Shown: positions 33,503 through 44,195 of the stretch, piece by piece | How the letters are laid out: each line of letters begins with the position of its first letter | Numbering within the stretch: position 1 is the stretch's first letter | Assembly: GCA_030704615.1 (NCBI GenBank) | Contig: CM060732.1 | Location: forward strand, 41,523,053-41,587,052 | Source of the DNA: Takakia lepidozioides | Taxonomy: Eukaryota; Streptophyta; Takakiopsida; Takakiales; Takakiaceae | DNA: 64,000 bases | Direction: 5' to 3' | Notes under the pieces: generated by a model | Told to the model about the DNA's origin: nothing | The model's database searches: none | What the model saw: only the letters and a program-made list of their open reading frames with translations | Made by a program: the position numbers and the translations under genes

Positions 33503-34329
33503 CCGAGTCCCTATCCCCTGACTTTTTAGTGGCCAGCCGTAGGTGTATCCAGCGTGGATCCGGTGTTCTAAAATACTTAGACTTAGATGCAGAGGAAGAG
33601 GGGATACATTGTACTGACTCTGAGTCAGACTGAACTGTATTCTTTTAATATTCATTTTCATATTATCTGGAAAACGTTGAATCCCCTTCCTCCACCGTAG
33701 TTTTGTTCTTTTGAACAAATAATAATCACAGAATCAACTTTCGTTTAAATTGCTATATGTATGAATCCATCTCCAAACCTTCCTGACTCTTCTCATATCC
33801 ATTGTGCATTCATCTACACTGTATTCATGCGTGCTCCATTCATGAAAGCTTCCTTTGTACAACATCCATTGTACATTCATCCTCTAAACTCTTTAATCCA
33901 CCCCACAAACCTTCCACACTCATTTCATATACGTTGTGCATTCGTCAAAAGATTTGGTCATGCATCTTCCTGTCATGAATTTTTGTCATTGCTCAACATC
34001 CATTATACTTCATCCATTTTACTCTTATCCATCCGTCATTCATCCATCTACATACATTTTTCACACTCATCCATCTGTTTATCATCCAACTGTACATTCA
34101 TCCATCCTTTATTCAATGTCTTTTATTATGTCGTCCAACTTGTTTCCGCGGTAAAGGGTGCCAATCCGCGGGAATACACTCCACTTCTTTCTGGGCGCGT
34201 GGTGACGCGGCCTTCACGTGTGATGACGTGGACTGAGCCCCGTGACGTGACATTTGCGCAAGGTGACGTGGCGTGAGCGCAGTTGCGCTCACGTGCTCAC
34301 GTGACCAGGCTCACGCCGAGGCATCCCTG
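33503..34329 (-). repeat. Right copy of the 827-bp inverted repeat
   Basis: Inverted match of 21268-22094, ending outwards in CTCACGCCGAGGCATCCCTG. It abuts, and appears to interrupt, the gypsy-encoded cytosine methyltransferase that starts at 34330. No target duplication matching the left outer flank (GCGGTGAC versus TGATTTGT) is visible. Confidence 0.9.
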
Positions 34330-35100
34330 TGATTTGTTGCCAGTGTCTGCAGTTCGTGGATACCAACAAGCCTTGCCAGCAGACATTTCGTTGCTGGGGG
34401 CGCAGGATTTGGAGCAGGTTGGCCCTGCCAAGGGCATTCATCAGCCGGGCATGGCAATGGATTGCGAGACTTGAGGACGGGGTCTGTTTTGGGAGATGGT
34501 GCGGGTTTTGCGCCACTTGTAGCTTCATCAAGCTGTATCTCCAGCATACATCTTGGAGAATGTGCCACTGATGGGTGATTTTCGGGCCAGGGTGATGGCC
34601 AGTGTGTATCAAGTCCAGTCGTGGCTTGGGTCAGCAGTGTTGCTGGATGCAGCTGCAGTGGGGTCATGGGCTCATCGTCCACGGCTATGGTGGACTAACT
34701 TGATGCCACCCGCACTGCTCAAGCGTGCATTTGATGGGGTGCAGCGGCCAACACACCTCACAGTGGATAGCATTTTGGACACAGGGAGGCAGTCTCAACG
34801 TGTGAGACACGATGACCGTTCGCCTTTGGCAGTGGTCAACAGGGTGGGTCAACCACGAGCAGCATTACCTACACTGCTCAGCTTCCCAAGATCCCATGCT
34901 TTTCGGGATGGTGGACCTGGCCTCTTGTGGGATAGCCAGTTGCAACAATTAATGGAGCCCAATGCTGACAAGCGCGAGCAGGCAATGGGTTTTACCACTG
35001 GTACCACGGCGGTGCCATCTCTTTCTGAGGCATCACGTCGTCAGGTGTTGGGGCAAGCAATGGATCTCAATTGCTTGACCTGGATTATCAGCTTGGCTAT
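34330..35100 (+). pseudogene. Cytosine-5 DNA methyltransferase domain (DNMT3-like) within the gypsy element
   Basis: Visible motifs: LPADISLLGAQDLEQV (region III); GWPCQGHSSAG (motif IV; catalytic Cys codon 34426-34428); GLRDLRTG then LFWEMVRVLRHL; AYILENVPLMGD (motif VI, ENV); VLLDAAAVGSWAHRPRLWWTN (motif VIII and the R-R-W-N signature of DNMT3/DRM types); a target-recognition stretch (LLSFPRSHAFRDGGPGLLWD); and EQAMGF...EASRRQVLGQAMDLN (motifs IX-X). The domain would methylate cytosine in DNA. It is broken: motif I (FDGIGG-like) is missing upstream of the inverted repeat, frames change near 34415 and in the G run 34479-34482, and a TAG precedes the ENV motif. Confidence 0.85.
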
Positions 35101-38100
35101 GGCTGGGCAGCGCAGAGTACGGAGTACACTTCCCTTCATGGTCTCTCTGCCTACCGAGACGGTACAGGCAGCGAGTGGGGGCGAGCAGGTGAGGACCACA
35201 AGGTGCAGGCTGCATCCATGGCACACGTGGGAGGTGCTCGAGGTTCAGAAGGAGTTGGCAGCCAAGGCGGCGGTGATGGATCAGGTTGGGGATTTTTCTC
35301 GGGTTGAGGAGGTCCTCAAGGATGGGATGATGGGGCAGGATGAGACATTGTCACTGACAGAGGAGGCAGTGGTCACTGCTCAAGAGGTTGCAGCATAGCA
35401 GCCACGAGATGCGTCTTCTACCTCTAAGCCTGCTGGACTCAAGGTTGCAGTCACGAAGGACAACTGGGAGCCTGATATTGGACCTATAGTCACCGGAGGA
35501 GAGAGACGACGTATACAGCGGTTCTTGAGGGCTTACAGGAACTGCTTTGCCTTCAGTTTGAAGGACTTAGGAGCACTGAAGGGTCAAGAGATTCGCATTG
35601 AATTGGCTACTGACACACCAATCTTTTGGAGACCCTATAGATACAGTGACATAGAGAGGTCCTTGATTCAGATGAGAACTCAGGACCTTTGGGAGGCTGG
35701 TTTGGTGGAGCTATCTGGGGGTGAGTATGCTTCAGCCACAGTGATGCCAACCAAGAAGGATGTCTATGGCAATTGGACGGAGAGACGTATGTGCGGTGAT
35801 TACCGGCCTGTAAATCGTCAGACCAAGTCCGATAGATATGCTATGCCGACACCAGATGAGATCTTTGATGCCATTGGGCATGCCAAGGTCTTTAGCACTT
35901 TGGATTTACGATCCGGATATCACCAGTTGCCGATCAAGGAGGCGGATAAGCAGAAGACGACATTCTGGGGGATCAATGAGCACGGGAAGGATTGCCTTTA
36001 CCAGTGGCGGTTCTTACCATTTGGGCTTAAGAACGCTCCGGCAGAGTTTCAGAGAGTCATGGACAAGATTCTAGCAGGGGTGGAGTTTGCTTGGTGCTAT
36101 ATAGATGATATCATCATCTTTACTGCTACGGTGGAGGAGCATGAGAGACACCTTCAGGAGGTATTTGAGCGCTTGAGGGCGCACGGATTGAAGTTACATC
36201 CGGGAAAGTGCAAGTTTTTCCACAACCAGATTGAGTGTCTGGGTCACATGATATATCCTGGAGGATTGGGGGTATAGCAGACTAAGGTAGAGTCCATTGC
36301 ACAGATTCCACGCCCCACGGATGGGAGCCGAGTTCGAGCTTTCATGGGGTTAGCAAACTATTATAGACGGTTTGTTATGGGATTTAGTGCCATTGCAAAG
36401 GCTCTAACCAAACTGACCAAGGTGGACCAGGAGTGGCAGTGGGAAGATGAGCAAGAACAAGCTTTTCAAGAGCTCAAGGCAAGGTTGACCTCAGCGCCCA
36501 TCTTGAGACGACCTATCAGGGGGCGTCTTTTTCAGCTACATACGGATTAAAGCATGCTGGGGCTTTGAGCGGTGCTCACACAGGTGGATGATGAGGGAAG
36601 AGAGTTCATGGTGGCTTATGCTAGCCGCTCGAACAATGCTGCCGAGTCTAAGTATAGCTTATATGAGGGAGAATGCTTAGCTGCAGTGTGGGCCGTGGCA
36701 CACTTCAGGTGCTATCTATACGGCAATCTCTTCACCCTTGTCACGGATCACCAACCACTCAAGTGGTTGATGGAGTCAAACAAGCTTACGGGGAAGCTTG
36801 CACTGTGGGCACTCACCCTTCAAGAATATGATTTTCAGGTTGTGCATCGACCAGGTTTGGTCAATCGCAATGCAGATGGGTTGAGTCGCAATCCATGCAC
36901 GAGCCAGCAGGATGACACTGGAGCTCGGTGGCATGGTGAGACGGACGAGGAAATGGTGCCCGGATGACATGCATCTGCATTTCTGTGTATCTTGGCAGCG
37001 GAAGGCCAGGTTGGACCTGCAACAAGGATGACTGTAGATCAAGTGTCTGAGGACCCTGAGGCCAACAATGAGCAAGGTGACGCCAAAGATATACATGAGG
37101 ATTCAGTTGTGTTGGACTACCTCCGCACTGGAGACACTGCAGCCATTGTGACTGCCAAGGAGAGGGATCGGATCCTACAACGAGCCAAGAGGTTCAAGTG
37201 GGAGGGGACACACCTGCTCCGAGTGTGGGAGGATGATCGAGTGAGGATTGTGCCTCACCCAACACAGCGGGCACGGTTAGTGCGGCATGCCCATGAGGAG
37301 TTGGGGCATTTTGGGGTGCGACGCACTCATAGTCTTCTGCAGGGGCAGTATTGGTGGCGTGGTATGCACACAGACGTGCAACAATTTGTGGCTAGGTGCA
37401 TGGTGTGTGACAGGGTGCGTGCTTCATTCAACGCCCCTACTCCACAATTGCACCCTCTTCCGATCATGGGATTGGGCTACAGGTGGAGTCTTGACTTCGC
37501 AGGGCCGTTGCCACTGACCATGCGTCACAACAAGTACGTTTTGGTGATGGTGGAGCACTTCTCCAAGTGGATCGAGTTGGTTCCGTTGCCTGATAAGGCT
37601 AGTGAGAGAGCTGCGTATGCATTCTTGGATTGTGTACTTAGCCGCTTCGGTGCTCCAGCTGAGGTACTCACGGACCAAGGGAGAGAGTTCTTGGAGGAGT
37701 TTCAGGCTTTGTGTGACAAGGCCTTGATAGACCACCGCACCAATTCTCGGGATCATCCTGAGGCCGATGGCTTGGTAGAAAGAGTTGTTCAGACAGTAAA
37801 GAGGGGTTTGCGCAAGTATGGCTTGCAGAAGGGACACCTAGGAGATTGGGACCTTCAGTTACCCTGGTTAGCCATGGGCTACAGGTTCAGCAAGCAAGCA
37901 TCACTTGCCTCCTTCTCACCATACTTTATTCTCTTTGGCCGAGAGCCGGATTTGCCTACATCCATTCGTAGAGAAGCTGCTACAATTCTTAACCTTGACG
38001 ATCCGGACGTGTGGGCACGTGCATGTGATCAGCGTGCAGAGCTGTTCAAGAAAGTCATGCCCATGGCTTTCGAGAACCTTGCCATTGCACAACATCGTGA

Positions 38101-38533
38101 TACGTTGAGGTATGCTACCATACGTGGTGGAGGCTATCGTCCTGGTGTTCGGAGATTCAACCCTGGTGACTATGTCTATCTGCAGCAGACTGCTCCTACG
38201 ACCTTGGATGTGACTGCAGGACGTACTATTTTGAGGGTTCGAGAGGTATTGCCCTCAGGAGTCCTGATCTTGGAGGGTCGGGATGGCATGATTTGGAAGG
38301 ACCATGTGCGTAATTGCGCGCCATGTCACCTTCCAAATGTTGATGGAATGGTTGACCCAAACCTGGCAGTGATACCTGCAAGTTTGAGGTGCTTGTTGTG
38401 TGAGTCTGCTAGAGGGGCAGCCACCATGCTGGTGTGTGATCGATGCTCTAGAGGTTGACGTATGGGATGTTTGACTCCACCTCTTGAGATGGTTCCTGAT
38501 GGGGATTGGTTATGTCCGCATTGCATTGGATAG
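34330..38533 (+). pseudogene. pol: Ty3/gypsy pol with C5-methyltransferase, RT, RNase H, integrase and PHD finger
   Basis: Domains in order: cytosine-5 DNA methyltransferase (34330-35100), linker, reverse transcriptase (about 35540-36250; VFSTLDLRSGYHQ, FGLKNAPAEFQRVM, YIDD), and RNase H (36530-36900; YASRSNNAAESKYSLYEGE, TDHQPLKWL). Then come integrase with its HHCC finger (HEELGHFGVRRTH...CMVC) and catalytic WSLDFAGPL, LTDQGREF and DGLVERVV, and a C-terminal PHD finger. From 34553 to 38533 all pieces are in one frame, interrupted only by stops (about 35396, 36275, 36548, 36566, 36965, 38456). Several stops replace conserved Trp or Gly, e.g. HTD-stop-SMLGL in RNase H. No aspartic protease is seen between methyltransferase and RT. 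The element is recent enough to lack frameshifts in this span but cannot encode a functional polyprotein. Confidence 0.88.
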
Positions 38534-38783
38534 TGGGAGTGGATACAACCATGGAAGGCTAACAAGAAATGCAAGGCCAAGCTACTAGGAGACCTTGAAC
38601 ACACGAGATCTTGGCTCAAGTTCATAGATTGCAAGACGACGACTAACGATGGGGCTACTCTTGTACCCGGCCTCTTGGTCTATAGAGTTTGAGTACAATA
38701 GGGACAGTGATGGAGGACTTAGTACGGCTGTGGCTATTACATCTTGTAGCTATCTGGAGTTAGAGGGACCTATCCACCAGCTA

Positions 38784-38880
38784 GGGGGGCGATTGTGACA
38801 GACTACTTTATTGTGCATATATGTGTGGTGTAGTTTGGACAGCGATGTAGTTGTGTAGCGATATGTATGCGCACGACAAG
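38784..38880 (+). mobile_element. Polypurine tract and truncated 3' LTR of the gypsy element
   Basis: AGGGGGGCGAT at 38784-38793 is a typical polypurine tract (plus-strand primer), immediately followed by TGTGACAGACTAC, a TG-type LTR start at 38794. The LTR runs only to about 38880, where a gypsy fragment on the opposite strand begins. No matching 5' LTR was located in the window. Confidence 0.55.
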
Positions 38881-38884
38881 GCCA

Positions 38885-39200
38885 TACCTGCAGGTAAATG
38901 CAGTCTTCTCTTTGGAGTCCTCCATCAGTGGAACTTGCCAGAACCCAGAGGCTAAATCAAGGGAAGAAAAGATAGTTGCCCTATTAAGTTGGTCTAGGGT
39001 TTCATTGATACGTGGCAGGGGATAGACATCCTTTTTAGTCATGGCATTCAACCTTCGAAAGTCCACACAAAAGCGTGTAGTGCTGTCTTTCTTGCCCACA
39101 AGCACAATGCAACTAGCCCAGGGGGAAACACAAGGTTTTATCACTCCGGAATCCAGCATCTTCCTAATATTTTCTTGAATGGGCTAAAATCTTCAGAATG
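38885..39200 (-). mobile_element. Gypsy reverse transcriptase fragment (second family)
   Basis: The minus strand encodes SGVIKPCVSPWASCIVLVGK, CVDFRRLNAMTKKDVYPLPR and IFSSLDLASGFWQVPL, i.e. RT motifs 1-2 of a Ty3/gypsy element different from the one ending at 38880. It is cut off before the YxDD motif. Confidence 0.8.
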
Positions 39201-39545
39201 TGGTGTAGTTCATCCTCAATTGCCTGTTGCATTGTGAAGTGTGTTGTCACCTCAAAATCTTGGTTCAAGTAGTCAACCATGTCTTTCATTTTTTTCTGCT
39301 CATCAAAAATGGTTGTAACAAGCTTTGGAGGATTGGGACAATAGTAAATGCATGAGTCAGCACAACCTGCTTATAATCCACATTTTACCATAAATGTGTT
39401 GAACTCGTCTTGGACGCTCCAGATGCTTGCTTTGGCCCATACAGACTCTCAAGTAACTTGCACACTGTAATTTCTTGGCCAGCTGCTTGGAAGCCCTGGG
39501 GCTGCTCCATGAATATTTCCTCTCAGGAAATGTTATTAATGTACA
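39200..39545 (-). mobile_element. Copia reverse transcriptase fragment
   Basis: The minus-strand text EEIFMEQPQGFQAAGQEITV followed by CKLLESLYGPKQAS (39411-39520) is the conserved early RT block of Ty1/copia (normally CKL-KSLYGLKQAPR). Downstream text VDYLNQDFEVTTHF at about 39230-39290 fits the same domain. It runs straight into gypsy RT sequence at about 39180, so the junction is chimeric. Confidence 0.6.
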
Positions 39546-39819
39546 GAGAATAGAGACCGGTGTAAGAAGTTTAATTGAGTAGCGATGGATTGAAGAGCTT
39601 CAAACCTAGATCGACAGGAGAGACTTTTGCAACCATGTCTGTATGTGTTTTTAAAGTGTGTTTTTCTTTTGAGAGAACCCCTTGACACAAGAAGAGGACA
39701 ATGTTATGGTGACAGATCAAATTACTGTGAGACACCACAAACCATTACATTGGAACAATGTCATTTGAGTTGTGGCCCTTGGGCATCCTGTTTTCTCTCT
39801 TATATGTGTTCATAATATC

Positions 39820-40250
39820 CAGAGCAAAATGGTGTAGTAGAAATGAATAACAGAACAATTGTGGAGAGTGTAGGGTGTATGATGTTTTAAGAAAAAATGG
39901 ACCCTAAGCTTTAGGCAGAGGGTGCTCATACTGCAGTGGATGTGTTAAATCGTATATGAACAAGAGTTCTTGAAATAAGATGACTTCACTTGAGGCATGG
40001 TGCCCAGTGAAGCCAGATATTGGCTATTTGAGGTACTTGCAAGCATTTGCTATATCATGTTCCAAAGGAACTAAGACACAAGCTACATCCAAGAGTCCAA
40101 AACGTATCTTCCTTGGATACAACACCAAGTCCAAGCCTATCGATTGACATCAAACATTGTGTAGTTACATAGATGTTTTGTTTGATGAAATGTCAATCCC
40201 AGTTGGTACTACATGAACAAAAGTATGCTGGAGGATCAAGTGTTGTCATA
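39820..40250 (+). mobile_element. Copia integrase fragment
   Basis: Frame-broken plus-strand text contains EQNGVVEMNNRTIVESVGCM (integrase catalytic-core end, normally QNGV-ERMNRT), then EGAHTAVDVLNRI, FLGYNTKSK and DVLFDEMSIPV. These are the C-terminal integrase signatures of plant Ty1/copia. It faces away from the copia RT fragment at 39.4 kb on the other strand. Confidence 0.7.
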
Positions 40251-40527
40251 CCAGAGATTCATGATGATGATCCTGTGATAATGCCTATAGATGGTGCAAG
40301 AAAACACACTATATGTGTGCTTCACCCTCCCTTCTCAGTTACCTCATGTGAAAGGATTTGCTAACAACCCTTACTATCCTAGTGTGACTATTCACAGAGT
40401 GTCTATCCTTGACTTATACTATCTTATATTCTAACATAAGAAGCCATGGATCCATCTCAGAGTCAATTCTTGCATGCAGATGTATGACTGTGGGCTGGCA
40501 TGCATGAGGCAAGGCTAGAAGCATTGC

Positions 40528-40535
40528 TATATATA
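40528..40535 (+). promoter_or_regulatory. Candidate TATA box
   Basis: TATATATA within GCTATATATACGTGAG, about 270 bp before a possible start codon at 40809. It is the only convincing TATA motif near a plus-strand start in this part of the window. Confidence 0.35.
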
Positions 40536-40808
40536 CGTGAGACGTCCTATCCAAGTCTTCAATCTCTTTGTAGTATTTGCACTATTAGCTCTACCCGCAA
40601 GACCAAATTAAGTTCTCGCGTCTCTTTCCGTTGAGACGGTATGTGGGCAATGGTTCGTGAGTATTATGGCGACTATACCGGTCGACAGCGTCTGTTAGTG
40701 TCCAGAGGTCTTGTCTAGGTACAGCTAAGATTCTAGCTGATATACATCATTCCAATATTCGAGCTGATACCTACATTTTCTTGCAGGTGCATTTATTCGA
40801 AGTTCTTG

Positions 40809-41680
40809 ATGAAAACGATGATGGCGCTACCCGGAGTCGCTTTGATCAGCTTTGGCGTCGTTCTGTTGCTTCTTCTGGCTACTGGTTTGAATTCTCTCGA
40901 CGCATATTCAATATTTCTACTGGATACTATATACTGATGCAGTCTAGCACTAGCCTCTTTCAAGGCGCTGCTTTTGCAGGTCTCGTTATGGCTGCTCTGA
41001 TGTCGATTGGCATAAACTAGGTCCTTTGTCCCGGTGTGTCTTCTACCTTCTCATACTGGATGTTGGTTTGGATACATCTCGCAGGCCTATTGGAACGAGT
41101 CACATGTGACTTGCCTTTTTCTCGCGCAAGCACCTAGCTTAATTCGATATTGTATTACATAGCACAAGTTTGAGTGATTCCTTGTTCCGACCATCAAAAA
41201 AGAGTCAAAGATTTGGTCCCGATTTCAATGTCCAAGGTTGTTCTGTCCTGATGAACATACCCATCCCACTAACTTTCTTATCTACAACACGTTCACAGCT
41301 GAAATTTCATCGCTGCGGTGTGTGTGGGTGGGGTGGTTGTATCAGGAGGAAATGCCCAGGTAACAGAGCCTATCTGTCAGACTTCTGAAGCTAGCGGACT
41401 CGTTACAGACTGCACGCCAGTATTTAGCTATCTAGAGAATCTTGGTTTAACGGCTTGCTGTAACGCAAATGAAGGCGGAAGCCAATGCACCACCATCTAT
41501 AACTATGGTACTTGCGCCGTTGGGATTTGTGGAAGTGAGGCCTGTCAACCCTGTAGCACAGTAGCCAGGTATGTGGATATTTTAACAAACAACTGCGCAG
41601 CGTCAATCAATGGGGCATCTCGTTCTGGTGGCTATCAATATATGAACGAGGATGAAAATCTGAAGATCGTACTTTTCTAA
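40809..41680 (+). CDS. Possible small cysteine-rich secreted protein gene (two exons)
   Basis: An ATG at 40809 begins MKTMMALPGVALISFGVVLL followed by LLLATGLNSLDA, a strong signal-peptide pattern; the frame stops at 40935-40937. A second open stretch at 41303-41680 ends at TAA and contains 11 Cys (ICQTSEASGLVTDC, TACCNANEGGSQC, YGTCAVGICGSEACQPC, NNCA) and ends GYQYMNEDENLKIVLF. Signal peptide plus a small Cys-rich domain suggests an apoplastic protein. The splice sites joining the two could not be defined, so they may be unrelated. A family could not be named. Confidence 0.4.
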
Positions 41681-42520
41681 AGCGCATCGGTGAGAGTCCC
41701 TTCGAAGAAACCATGGTGAATCGTGACCCTAAGTCATATTTATACAAGCTAAATATACTGAGTTGTGAATAAATTGTCGCACGATGGGTGAGAGATGATA
41801 TGACCTCCACGACTTTCTACCCAAGTTAGAGCCGTGTTGAGCAATCAACTTGCGGATATTTGACGGGACTAGTTGGAACACTTTGGAACAAGGCCAGTGC
41901 AAGGAGTAGAGAATCAAACTCTCTGAACGAGCAGGCATGTTGTTGCTCCCATGGCTGAGGCAGGACGTAACTTGGAGATCTATTGGTCTTCTGAGCGAAT
42001 AAAATATGCCAACACTTATCAGATGGGATGATGCATCAAGACCCATTCAGTGGCTCTTACAATATTGCTCGTTGCGTGTTCCTGCATCTGTGGTGAATTG
42101 CGTGATTGTTGGTAGACCTCTACATTTCTGGATATGTTATGTTAGTTCACTTACTGTAACATTCTACTGATCAAAGATGCGCTGCACATTTTGATTGTTC
42201 AAATCTTGTTCAAAGCGTTCGGAATGCGGGCTATCGTGGGATCGTAGACGAAGGTCCATAGTACTTCGATTGAGTCTCGTTGATTGCCGAGAAAATGAAT
42301 GCAGCTTCGGTGTGGGGCTCTGCAATAGAAGCTGCAGGTTGACGAACAATGTCCGGATAAATGATCCCAAATAGACCTTTCAATGACGGCCATTCTTTGC
42401 AACCAAGTTAGTAATTTAGCTTTGCAGGGAAACTGTCAGTGAAACTTGCTCAAAACAGAAAGGAGGGCACCGCAAGGTCAAGAAGATGAGGCAGTGCAGA
42501 AATTGTTTCCACTTACTAGT
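41681..42520. other. Non-coding interval
   Basis: Minus-strand open frames at 41729-42046 and 42164-42402 have no protein-like features. Possible 3' UTR and flank of the gene ending at 41680. Nothing else recognised. Confidence 0.3.
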
Positions 42521-42526
42521 AAAAAG

Positions 42527-42880
42527 CTAAGCACTAGATGATGTGTGGGTGACGTTATTTAAGCAGTGCTACCCAGTTTATCTTGTTCCCTAGGACAGTG
42601 CAGAAATTGTTTGCACTAGAAATATATATATATATATGACGATTCCCCAAGAGAGACGTAACTTATGGTGTGGTGTCTTCACCACAAGGGCTACTGCCTT
42701 TCAGCTGAAAGGTGGACACCTTCATGACACACCAGCCACTGTTTGATCCCACAACCAAATCCAACATGATACGTGCCCATTACCACTCGGCTACATGCTG
42801 GTTGTCTAAGCACTAGATGATATGTGACTGATGTTATTTAAGCAGCGTTACCCAGTTTATCTTGTTCATATCCTAGGGAC
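42527..42880. repeat. Direct repeat of about 70 bp flanking a SINE
   Basis: CTAAGCACTAGATGATRTGT followed by GTTATTTAAGCAG and CCCAGTTTATCTTGTTC occurs at 42527-42590 and again at 42808-42870. Between the copies lies a (TA)n run at about 42622-42636 and a tRNA-like SINE. This looks like a local duplication with an insertion. Confidence 0.6.
42690..42810 (-). mobile_element. tRNA-derived SINE
   Basis: On the minus strand, TGTAGCCGAGTGGTAATGGG (A box) is followed by TTGTGGGATCAAACAG (B box) at tRNA spacing. It is the clearest Pol III-type head in the window and matches the layout of the copies near 43220 and 58560. Confidence 0.6.
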
Positions 42881-42959
42881 TTGAACGCAAAGTGAAATAA
42901 AAGGGGAGTTAATGTATTTCCAGCGCTTCTCATTGTTGAATAATTGGGAGTTTAAGGCT

Positions 42960-43190
42960 CACATGTGAGCTAGGCAACAGGCCATGCACGGACATGGGGT
43001 GCTCCCGGGTGGCCCCGCCACGACCCATGACATGGCCAGGGTGAATATGCCGCGAGAATGGGTCTGCCGCCAGGTATGGTCTGCCGCGAGACTCAACTTG
43101 GGTGGGTACGCCCCGAGGTATGCTCTGCCGCGAGGTAGGGTGACCCTAGGTGGCATTGGGTTTGATTGCGGCTGTTTTCTAGGTTAAGAC
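42960..43190. repeat. GC-rich irregular repeat (CTGCCGCGAGG)
   Basis: Words such as CTGCCGCGAG, TATGCYCTGCCGC and GGTATG recur several times at 43048-43140. No gene. Confidence 0.45.
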
Positions 43191-43214
43191 ATAAAAAAAA
43201 TGTTAAAATAATAA

Positions 43215-43283
43215 CAAGTAGCGTGTAGTGTGGTGGTTGGGTGCATTGAGAGGTATTTACGAGGTTGTGGGATCAACTATGGT
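43215..43283 (+). mobile_element. tRNA-derived SINE head
   Basis: TAGTGTGGTGGTTGGGTGC (A-box-like) followed by GTTGTGGGATCAACTATGG (B-box-like). It directly precedes the 171-bp tandem repeat. Confidence 0.45.
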
Positions 43284-43625
43284 TGTGCCAAATTTCAATT
43301 AATGATGGTTTTGGCTGGTGTTGCACGTGTATTAATGATTCTCTTTTTGATGGGCGAGTTTTCCCCAAAAATTCTTGAATCCCGCGGGCGGGCTGCCGCG
43401 CGACGAACAGACCATTCAGATCCGCGAGCATACCCAACCTCTGAGTAGACCGGCTGTGCCAAATGTGCATTAATAATGGTTCCGGCTGGCGCTGCATGTG
43501 TATTAATGACCCTCCTTTTGATGGGCGAGTTTTCATCCAAAAATTCCTAAGTCCCGCGGGCGGGCTGCCATGCGACGAGCAAACCATTCAGACCCGCGAG
43601 CAGACCCGACCTGCTAGCAAACCCT
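43284..43625 (+). repeat. 171-bp tandem repeat, two copies
   Basis: Copies start at 43284 and 43455 with TGTGCCAAAT, share GATGGGCGAGTTTTC and CCCGCGGGCGGGCTGCC, and differ at roughly one base in ten. A degenerate (CGAGCAGACCC-AACCTG)n tail follows to about 43690. Confidence 0.8.
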
Positions 43626-43689
43626 GAGCAGACCCAACCTGCCAACAGACCCTGAGCAGACCCAACCTGAGCAGACCTGGACCCGCCGG

Positions 43690-44190
43690 GTGGTCGCGGG
43701 GCGCCCGACATCCGTACATAGGGCCCCCTGCTTGGCTCACACTTCATATTCTTAGGGACTTCGACAACTAGGTGATTAATATCTTAACTTGAATGGAAAG
43801 GGGAACGAACAGTTGTAGGAGGAATTTATATGACCTCTTACTGACATATGAATTTCACTCAAACTTTTGAATAAAGGAAAACAATTCCAACGTAAATTTG
43901 TGGGGGCTTTTTTTTTTTTAGAAAAGGGGAGGGAGCCATTTGAGAGCTTTATTGACTCCTCCTTATAAGGGAGAGACCACGCATTGGTGCCAAAAATGAG
44001 TAAGATCCTAATATACCTCCACTAGATAGTACCTACATGAAACAGATAATCCTCCCCCACTTAAATGTTATTTTGAATGTACCTTGATTGGATAAGACCC
44101 ATAAATAAATCAAGATTACACATGTAAATATTCATAAATACAGAGTATATAGGGATAGACATATTTGTATATTTTCCTATGTTTCATTCT
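43690..44190. other. Non-coding interval
   Basis: AT-rich in the second half, with a T run at 43911-43919. No gene or repeat boundary recognised. Confidence 0.3.
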
Positions 44191-44195
44191 CCGCC

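Noticed and set aside
33761-34276. Frame with repeated HSSI/HPSF-type residues in the 827-bp repeat, also present inverted at 21.3-21.8 kb
   Set aside because: It derives from degenerate GGATGAATG units and contains no protein-like domain; treated as repeat.
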